Shown here: positions 7,310-12,018 of the stretch, piece after piece
How the letters are laid out: each line of letters opens with the position of its first letter
Position numbering within the stretch: position 1 is the stretch's first letter
Source: Pseudomonadota bacterium
GTDB lineage: Bacteria > Pseudomonadota > Alphaproteobacteria > Caulobacterales > Caulobacteraceae
Assembly: GCA_023436945.1 (NCBI GenBank)
Contig: JAEZHG010000013.1
Span: 1 to 12,018, forward strand
DNA length: 12,018 bases
Direction: 5' to 3'
The notes under the pieces: generated by a model
The model's database searches: none
Told to the model about the DNA's origin: nothing
What the model saw: the letters and a program-made list of their open reading frames with translations, nothing else
Made by a program: the position numbers and the translations under genes

Positions 7310-7355
7310 AGCCCCTAACACTCGCCGCGCGGCGGCTCGTTGCTTGAGGGGCTTT
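7310..7355 (+). terminator. possible attenuator-like stem between hslV and hslU
   Basis: The arms agcccct (7310-7316) and aggggct (7347-7353) can pair around a 30-base loop that contains the perfect 12-base palindrome cgccgcgcggcg (7323-7334). The right arm is followed only by tt before ttgctg, so it is at best a weak terminator. The arrangement could reduce hslU transcription relative to hslV or be part of an intergenic repeat. Termination is inferred and not well supported. Confidence 0.28.
7342..7355 (+). repeat. short intergenic motif, copy 2 (before hslU)
   Basis: The 14 bases gcttgaggggcttt recur exactly upstream of infC (11495-11508) and with one mismatch at 7-20. Both this copy and the infC copy also have tcgccgcg shortly upstream, which makes simple chance less likely. 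Here the motif overlaps the right arm of the hslV-hslU stem. Confidence 0.4.
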
Positions 7356-7380
7356 GCTGAGAATATTCGGATTTGGAATT

Positions 7381-8679
7381 ATGACTGATCTTTCTCCACG
7401 CGAAATCGTATCGGAACTGGACCGCTTCATTGTGGGTCAGCAGGACGCCAAGCGTGCTGTGGCTGTGGCCCTGCGTAACCGCTGGCGCCGCAAGCGCGTG
7501 GGTGATGACCTGCGCGACGAGGTGACGCCCAAGAACATCCTGATGATCGGCCCAACGGGCGTGGGCAAGACCGAGATCGCGCGCCGCCTCGCCAAGCTGG
7601 CGGGCTCGCCATTCCTCAAGGTCGAAGCCACCAAATTTACCGAGGGCGGCTATGTCGGCCGCGACGTGGATCAGATCATGCGCGATCTGGTCGAGGCCGC
7701 CATCGCCATGGTGCGCGACAAGCGCCGCGTCGAGGTCCGCGCCAAGGCCGAGGCGGCTGCCGAAGAGCGCCTGCTGGATGCTCTGGTCGGCCCCGGTTCC
7801 GGACAGCCAACCCGCGATGCCTTCCGCAAAAAGCTGCGTGCAGGTGAACTGGACGACAAGGAAGTCGAACTGGCTCTGGCCGACAATGCCTCGCCACTTC
7901 AGGGCATGGATATTCCCGGCGGCAATGTCGGTATCCTGAACCTGTCAGACATGCTGGGTAAACTGGGCGGTGGTCGTACCAAGACGGTGCGCATGACTGT
8001 GAAGGACGCGACCCAGCCCCTGATCGCCGAAGAGGGTGACAAGCTGCTGGATCAGGACAGCCTGACGCGCGAAGCCGTTTCTCTGGCCGAAAACGAAGGC
8101 ATCGTCTTCCTCGACGAGATCGACAAGGTCGCTGCACGTCAGGAGAAGGGCGGGGCCGATGTCTCGCGTGAAGGTGTGCAGCGCGACCTGCTGCCGCTGA
8201 TCGAAGGCACGACGGTTTCGACCAAATATGGTCCGGTGAAAACCGACCATGTGCTGTTCATCGCCTCGGGCGCTTTCCACGTCGCCAAGCCGTCTGACCT
8301 GCTGCCGGAGCTTCAGGGCCGTCTGCCGATCCGTGTGGAGCTGAAGGCCCTGACGCGCGATGATTTCAAACGCATCCTGACCGAGCCGGAAGCCAATCTG
8401 ATCCGTCAGAACCAGGCCCTGCTGGCGACCGAGGATGTGACCGTCACCTTCACCGACGAGGCCATCGAGGCCATGGCCGATGCTGCGGTGACCGCCAACT
8501 CGACCATCGAGAATATCGGTGCACGTCGTCTGCAGACCGTGCTGGAGCATGTGCTGGAAGAGACCAGCTATCACGCCACCGACCTATCGGGTCAGACCAT
8601 CGAGTTCACCGGCACGATCGTGCGCGAGAAGCTGGGCGAGCTGACCGGCAACGTGGACCTCAGCCGCTATATCCTCTGA
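7381..8679 (+). CDS. hslU: ATP-dependent protease ATPase subunit HslU (ClpY)
   Basis: AAA+ unfoldase that recognises substrates and threads them into HslV. The 432 residues begin [20 protein letters not shown], the standard HslU N-terminus. Walker A is GPTGVGKT (57-64), the pore loop GYVGRD (90-95), the inserted I-domain about 105-230, and Walker B IVFLDEID (241-248). The sensor-2 region carries GARRL (about 380-384), and the C-terminus LSRYIL is the tail that docks into HslV. The ATG at 7381 is chosen over an in-frame TTG 27 bases earlier because the family starts here; ribosome binding upstream is weak (ttgga only). It follows hslV by 97 structured bases and ends just before a strong terminator. 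Confidence 0.97.
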   Translation: MTDLSPREIVSELDRFIVGQQDAKRAVAVALRNRWRRKRVGDDLRDEVTPKNILMIGPTGVGKTEIARRLAKLAGSPFLKVEATKFTEGGYVGRDVDQIMRDLVEAAIAMVRDKRRVEVRAKAEAAAEERLLDALVGPGSGQPTRDAFRKKLRAGELDDKEVELALADNASPLQGMDIPGGNVGILNLSDMLGKLGGGRTKTVRMTVKDATQPLIAEEGDKLLDQDSLTREAVSLAENEGIVFLDEIDKVAARQEKGGADVSREGVQRDLLPLIEGTTVSTKYGPVKTDHVLFIASGAFHVAKPSDLLPELQGRLPIRVELKALTRDDFKRILTEPEANLIRQNQALLATEDVTVTFTDEAIEAMADAAVTANSTIENIGARRLQTVLEHVLEETSYHATDLSGQTIEFTGTIVREKLGELTGNVDLSRYIL

Positions 8680-8704
8680 TACAGCGGCCAAGGTGAAGAG
8701 TTTG

Positions 8705-8736
8705 GACCGTCGGTGTTAAGCGCCGACGGTCTTTCT
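8705..8736 (+). terminator. intrinsic terminator of hslVU
   Basis: An 11-pair stem (gaccgtcggtg at 8705-8715 with cgccgacggtc at 8721-8731, one G-U pair) closes a five-base loop and is followed by tttct, giving a strong rho-independent terminator 25 bases after the hslU stop. The loop holds the stop codon of the convergent hydrolase gene, whose last codons form one arm. The minus-strand side lacks a T-tract, so termination is best supported for the plus strand. Confidence 0.85.
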
Positions 8737-9468
8737 CATTGCGGAGACGGCCTGAACGAGGCGCTCCAGTTCGTGCGGCTTGGATAGGCGGTGGTCGCCA
8801 TCCTTGATGATGTCGAGGCGCACATCGCCGCCGTCGTGCTTCTCCAGCAGCGCCAACTGCATGCGCCACGGCACGCTCTCATCCAGCTTGCCCTGAAGGA
8901 TATGGGTCGGCGCAGGAATAGGGATCGGGCCATCCAGCAGCAGCCAGTTCCGCGCTTCTTCAAACATGTGTTTGGTCAGTTGATAGCTGCCAAGACCCGG
9001 ATCGGTGATGGTGGCGATGCCGTCGCGCAGGATTTCCTGACGGATATGGTCCGGCAGGTCCGGCCACATCAGGCGTTCGGTAAAGTCCTGTGCCGGATTG
9101 ACCAGCACGAGGCCCACGACAGCCTCGGGACGCGCCACGGCCGCCAACAGCGAAACCCAGCCTCCCATGGACGAGCCGACGAGAATGACCGGACGGGCCA
9201 GATGGTCGATCAGGGCAATACAGTCCTCGCGCCAACGACCGATGCTGGCCTTGGTCCAGTCACCCGATGAGACCCCGTGGGCGAAATGGTCATAGCGCAG
9301 ATAGGCCCAGCCGTTTTCCTGCGCCGCTTCGTCTAGCGCCAGAGCCTTGGTGCCTTCCATATCCGAGCGGAAGCCGCCGACCCAGATGACCACGGGGCCA
9401 TCACCCTCGACCTGCTTATAGGCAAGGGTCTCGCCATCGGGACGGGTCAGATGTTTGATCGCAGTCAT
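8716..9468 (-). CDS. alpha/beta hydrolase (ABHD10-like serine hydrolase)
   Basis: The 250-residue cytosolic protein has the alpha/beta-hydrolase layout: a strand-loop VIWVGGFRSDMEGTKA (oxyanion region), YLRYDHFAHGVSSGD, and nucleophile Ser100 in VGSSMGGW. Acid Asp196 is in LQGKLDESVP and His226 in DGDHRLSKP. The RYD..HG.S.GD and IGRW.ED segments resemble ABHD10-type thioesterases/esterases, which are widespread in alphaproteobacteria. The substrate cannot be inferred; esterase or thioesterase is most likely. The ATG at 9466-9468 is preferred over a GTG 54 bases upstream, because the domain starts here and the longer form would run to within a few bases of the divergent GT9 start. The purine block gagagacctgagagac precedes it. 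Its 3' end overlaps the hslU terminator. Confidence 0.86.
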   Translation of the reverse strand: MTAIKHLTRPDGETLAYKQVEGDGPVVIWVGGFRSDMEGTKALALDEAAQENGWAYLRYDHFAHGVSSGDWTKASIGRWREDCIALIDHLARPVILVGSSMGGWVSLLAAVARPEAVVGLVLVNPAQDFTERLMWPDLPDHIRQEILRDGIATITDPGLGSYQLTKHMFEEARNWLLLDGPIPIPAPTHILQGKLDESVPWRMQLALLEKHDGGDVRLDIIKDGDHRLSKPHELERLVQAVSAMRKTVGA

Positions 9469-9526
9469 GTCTCTCAGGTCTCTCGCGCAATGCTCGTCAA
9501 ACTGGTAGCGGAAGGGGATCACTGAA

Positions 9527-10510
9527 GTGAAGGCAGCCCCTTTGTCGAAGCTAAAGTCCTACCAGAACATTCTGTTTATCAGCCCGAACCGTATTGGCGA
9601 CAGTGTGATTGCCTCTGGCATCATCGGCGAGATCAACCGCCGCTGGCCGCAAGCCCAGATTACGGTGGCCGTATCGGGCATGGCCGCGGCCTTCTATCGC
9701 TCGGCCCCGAATGTGGTCGAGACGATCATCGTCAACAAGGAAAAGCGCGGCGGCCACTGGCTCAAGCTGTGGCGCGCGGTGTCCGGTCGCAAATGGGATG
9801 TGGTGATCGACACGCGCGGCTCGGCGGTCGCTTTCCTTGTCCGCACGCGTGAGCGGTACGTCTATAGCCAGGCGCTGGAAAAGGGTGACCCGAAGGTCAA
9901 CGTCATTACCCGCCTGATGCATGCGTCTGAGACGCTGGAGCCGGAACTTTATATCGACGATCAGGCCCGCGCAGAGGCAGGCCGGATGCTTGATCCGCAA
10001 CTGGCACAGGGCGCGGGCGAGGGCCCGATACTGGCCCTTGCCCCCATCGCTCACCAGAAGGGTAAAAGCTGGCCCTCCGACCGCTGGGCCGCACTGGTCG
10101 CCAAGCTGAAGGTCGAGCCACGGTTTGAGGGCTGGCGCTTCATGCTGGTCGGTGGTCCGGGGGACCATGCGCCAGCGGCTCCCGCACTCAAGGAAGCCGA
10201 TGACCGCGGCATCGACTTTGTCGGCAAGGGCGACATCCTTTGCTCTGCGGCGGCGATTGATCGTGCGGACCTGTTCGTGGGCAATGACAGCGGCCTGATG
10301 CACGTCTCGGCGGCAAGCGGCACGCCGACGCTGGGACTGTTCGGTCCGACCGAGTGGTGGCTCTATGGTCCGCGTGGTGCAAAGACCGCGACGGTGGCCT
10401 CGAACAATACCCGTGGTCAGTTCGCCCCCATTGAAGATTTGTCGGTCGAAGCGGTCTATGAGGCGGTGCTGCGCCTGTACGACGCCTATTACGAAAGACC
10501 CCAGAAGTGA
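9527..10510 (+). CDS. GT9 family glycosyltransferase (ADP-heptose:LPS heptosyltransferase-like), copy 1
   Basis: The 327-residue GT-B glycosyltransferase most resembles the RfaF/WaaF heptosyltransferases that build the lipopolysaccharide inner core at the cytoplasmic face of the inner membrane. The N-terminal acceptor domain has ILFISPNRIGDSV, with the expected catalytic Asp25. The C-terminal nucleotide-sugar domain has LAPIAHQKGKSWP (Lys180 at the conserved donor-binding lysine position), FMLVGGPGDH, and the GT9 signature VGNDSGLMHVSA (Asp254, His259) followed by GTPTLGLFGPTEWW. The start is GTG with gaagggga about nine bases upstream. The stop overlaps the next gene by four bases, so the pair is translationally coupled. 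Donor and acceptor are not known; ADP-heptose is the family default. Confidence 0.88.
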   Translation: MKAAPLSKLKSYQNILFISPNRIGDSVIASGIIGEINRRWPQAQITVAVSGMAAAFYRSAPNVVETIIVNKEKRGGHWLKLWRAVSGRKWDVVIDTRGSAVAFLVRTRERYVYSQALEKGDPKVNVITRLMHASETLEPELYIDDQARAEAGRMLDPQLAQGAGEGPILALAPIAHQKGKSWPSDRWAALVAKLKVEPRFEGWRFMLVGGPGDHAPAAPALKEADDRGIDFVGKGDILCSAAAIDRADLFVGNDSGLMHVSAASGTPTLGLFGPTEWWLYGPRGAKTATVASNNTRGQFAPIEDLSVEAVYEAVLRLYDAYYERPQK

Positions 10511-11445
10511 CCGACAAGCCGCAGGTGCTATTCGTCAGCGCCGACCGTATCGGTGATGCCATCATGTCGATCGGCGCGATCCGCGAGATCAGCCGCCAGA
10601 TTCCGGATGCCGAGATCACCGTCGCTGTCGGCCCGACGGCAGCGGCCCTGTTCCGCGCCGCCCCCGGAGTGGTGAAGGTCATTCCTTGGAAGAAGCAGAA
10701 GCTGTCCGGCCACTGGCGCACCCTGTGGCGTCAGGCTGTCGGTACGAAATGGGCCATGGTGGCCGATGTGCGCGGTTCGGCCATGAGCTATTTCCTGCGC
10801 GCCAAGGAACGCCGCCTCTACAGCCGCTCGCTCGAAAAGGGCGAGATGAAGGTCGTCACCTTCTCCAACATGATGAAGGCCAAGGCAGTCGCCGAGCCGG
10901 AAATCTTCCTCGATGACAAGGCGCGCGCCGATGCTGCCGCAATCATCGGGAATGTGACTGCGCCCATCCTTGCCATGGCGCCGATCTCGACCGCCAATGA
11001 CCGTAGCTGGCCCGCCGAACGCTGGGCCGAACTGACGCAAAAACTGATGGCCGAGCCACGCTTCGCTGGCTGGCGCTTCATGCCTGTCGGTGGTCCGGGC
11101 GACCATGCAGCCGCGGCGCCCGCACTGGCTGTGGCCGGTGAGCGCGGCATTGATGCGGTGGGCAAGAGCGACATTCTGGGCTCGGCAGCCCTTCTACAGC
11201 GCGCCACTCTTTTCGTCGGAAACGACAGCGGCCTGATGCACGTCTCGGCTGCGGCGGGCACGCCGACGCTGGGCCTTTTTGGCCCTTCGGAGTGGTGGCA
11301 CAAGGCTCCCTACGGCCCCAAAGGTATGGTCCTCGCCGCCGCAAAACAACGCGGCCAGTTTGCTCCGATTACCGACCTGTCGGTGGGCGAGGTGTTTACG
11401 GCCACGCAGGCTCTGTATGACACCTATGTCGCACCTGAAGCCTGA
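10507..11445 (+). CDS. GT9 family glycosyltransferase (ADP-heptose:LPS heptosyltransferase-like), copy 2
   Basis: The 312-residue paralogue of the preceding gene probably adds another core sugar. Motifs in order: VLFVSADRIGDAI (catalytic Asp17), LDDKARADA, APISTANDRSWP, FMPVGGPGDH, VGNDSGLMHVSA (Asp240, His245) and GTPTLGLFGPSEWW. At the position of the donor-binding lysine (Lys180 in copy 1) this copy has Arg166, which might alter donor or activity. By eye the two proteins are about half identical and align without large gaps, most closely in the C-terminal half, so a tandem duplication is clear. Its GTG start overlaps the upstream stop as GTGA. No other LPS core gene is in view. Confidence 0.87.
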   Translation: MTDKPQVLFVSADRIGDAIMSIGAIREISRQIPDAEITVAVGPTAAALFRAAPGVVKVIPWKKQKLSGHWRTLWRQAVGTKWAMVADVRGSAMSYFLRAKERRLYSRSLEKGEMKVVTFSNMMKAKAVAEPEIFLDDKARADAAAIIGNVTAPILAMAPISTANDRSWPAERWAELTQKLMAEPRFAGWRFMPVGGPGDHAAAAPALAVAGERGIDAVGKSDILGSAALLQRATLFVGNDSGLMHVSAAAGTPTLGLFGPSEWWHKAPYGPKGMVLAAAKQRGQFAPITDLSVGEVFTATQALYDTYVAPEA

Positions 11446-11494
11446 TCTTCGGCCCTAGCTTGAATTTTCGGGCTTTCATCGCCATATTCGCCGC

Positions 11495-11508
11495 GCTTGA
11501 GGGGCTTT
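11495..11508 (+). repeat. short intergenic motif, copy 3 (before infC)
   Basis: This is an exact copy of gcttgaggggcttt, 54 bases upstream of the inferred infC start codon. It is preceded by tcgccgcg, as near the hslU copy. It lies in the 117-base gap between the second GT9 gene and infC, where the infC promoter would be expected, but no convincing -10 element is placed. Confidence 0.4.
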
Positions 11509-11546
11509 CCGTAGTGATCGTCCTTCGACAGTAGCTTCTGACCACA

Positions 11547-11552
11547 TAAGGA
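11547..11552 (+). promoter_or_regulatory. Shine-Dalgarno for the ATT start of infC
   Basis: The sequence taagga ends ten bases before ATT at 11563 and 22 bases before the next in-frame ATG at 11575. The spacing favours initiation at ATT. Confidence 0.6.
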
Positions 11553-11562
11553 ATCGACGCCC

Positions 11563-11970
11563 ATTCGCCGTCCCATGCAAGCGCCGCCCGTCAAGGACGG
11601 CCCGCCGATGAACCAAGATATCCGTGCTCCTCGCGTTCTGCTGATTGATCAGAACGGCGAAAAGCAGGGTATCATGCCGCTGTCCGCTGCTCTTGAAGCG
11701 GCTGAAGAAGCTGGCCTGGATCTCGTTCAGATCGTCAATAACCCTGACGCTCCGGTTTGTAAGATTCTGGACTACGGCAAGCATCGCTTCCAGGAGCAGA
11801 AGAAGAAGGCCGAGGCCCGCAAGCGCCAGAAGGTCGTCGAGCTCAAAGAGATCAAGCTGCGTCCGAACATCGACACCCACGACTACGAAGTTAAGGCCAA
11901 GTCTATGCGCCGCTTCTTCGAAGAAGGTGACAAGGTCAAGGTGACCCTGCGCTTCCGCGGTCGTGAAATG
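11563..11970 (+). CDS. infC: translation initiation factor IF-3, 3' end missing
   Basis: IF3 binds the 30S subunit, prevents subunit joining and proofreads start-codon/initiator-tRNA pairing. The frame gives (M)[20 protein letters not shown], then [16 protein letters not shown] and KILDYGK (67-73). The basic linker [32 protein letters not shown] and [10 protein letters not shown] follow. The N-domain, linker and most of the C-domain are present; about 40 C-terminal residues are lost at the right edge. The start is taken as ATT because it has the best-placed Shine-Dalgarno and restores the [14 protein letters not shown]-terminus common in alphaproteobacteria. A rare AUU start is the known basis of IF3 autoregulation in E. 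coli. ATG at 11575 or 11608 would be the conventional but less supported choice. Genuine sequence ends near 11970-11972; the open frame beyond is adapter. Confidence 0.9.
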
Positions 11971-11972
11971 GG

Positions 11973-12018
11973 CTGTGTCTTATACACATATGACGCTGCC
12001 GACGAATTAGACCGTGTA
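11973..12018 (+). other. Illumina Nextera (Tn5) adapter contamination at contig end
   Basis: Bases 11973-12005 match the reverse complement of the 33-base Nextera Read 1 transposase adapter (19-base Tn5 mosaic end plus Read 1 tail) at 31 of 33 positions, with mismatches at 11977 and 11990. Bases 12006-12013 (attagacc) occupy the i5 index slot, and 12014-12018 (gtgta) match the next five bases of the P5 adapter. The order insert, mosaic end, Read 1 tail, index, P5 is that of read-through from a short library fragment. The sequence is synthetic, not a biological mobile element. Confidence 0.96.

Noticed and set aside
7354..7380. TTG start giving HslU a nine-residue extension
   Set aside because: HslU proteins typically begin near [10 protein letters not shown], and the extension lies in the structured intergenic stretch.
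9469..9484. Direct repeat gtctctc-ag-gtctctc between divergent genes
   Set aside because: It is a purine-rich leader on the minus strand just before the hydrolase ATG and is explained by ribosome-binding composition; too short to call an element.
9469..9522. GTG start giving the hydrolase an 18-residue extension
   Set aside because: The alpha/beta-hydrolase fold starts after the ATG at 9466-9468, and the longer form would leave almost no room for the divergent GT9 promoter.
11973..11991. Tn5/IS50 mosaic end as a sign of a natural transposon
   Set aside because: The match is followed by the synthetic Illumina Read 1 tail, an index slot and P5 bases, which do not occur in natural Tn5.
1..12018. 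Novel defence, secretion or mobile system
   Set aside because: Every sizeable gene is a recognised core or common family, gaps are short, and no cluster of unknown genes, phage genes or transposases is present.

Overview
The window is a GC-rich bacterial chromosomal segment of ordinary housekeeping genes. Several things suggest an alphaproteobacterium, most likely of the Caulobacterales (Asticcacaulis/Brevundimonas/Caulobacter type): a fabA-fabB operon, an HslV with a short N-terminal extension before the catalytic Thr, an SH3_4-type periplasmic protein divergent from a glyoxylate/hydroxypyruvate reductase-like gene, an IF3 whose N-terminus reads [13 protein letters not shown], and weak Shine-Dalgarno sequences. 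The genus is inferred from family resemblance, not shown. I see no rRNA, tRNA, CRISPR array, insertion sequence, prophage or defence island.

Layout from left to right: (1) 1-234 is non-coding and partly G-rich. (2) fabB and fabA lie on the minus strand as an operon for unsaturated fatty acid synthesis; fabA starts with TTG and a 29-bp dyad lies upstream. (3) A secreted SH3-domain protein (minus) is divergent from a D-2-hydroxyacid dehydrogenase (plus), which is followed by a Tat-type secreted S9 peptidase (plus). (4) A MoeB/ThiF-type adenylyltransferase (minus) converges on the peptidase, with the two stop codons sharing one CTAG. It is divergent from hslV-hslU (plus), the ATP-dependent HslUV protease, which ends in a strong intrinsic terminator. 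(5) An alpha/beta hydrolase (minus) has its stop codon inside that terminator's loop. It is divergent from two tandem, translationally coupled GT9 (ADP-heptose:LPS heptosyltransferase-like) paralogues. (6) infC (IF3) begins with the rare codon ATT and is cut off at the right edge.

The most consequential observation is technical. The last 46 bases (11973-12018) are not genomic: they match the Illumina Nextera Read 1 transposase adapter, followed by an 8-base index and the start of the P5 sequence. The right edge is therefore the end of a contig built from adapter-containing reads, and the infC frame runs open through the adapter, which would give a false protein tail. Other points worth a second look are the ATT start of infC, the Lys-to-Arg change in the second GT9 paralogue, a short repeat motif present three times between genes, and the structured hslV-hslU gap. 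I found no convincing undescribed multi-gene system.
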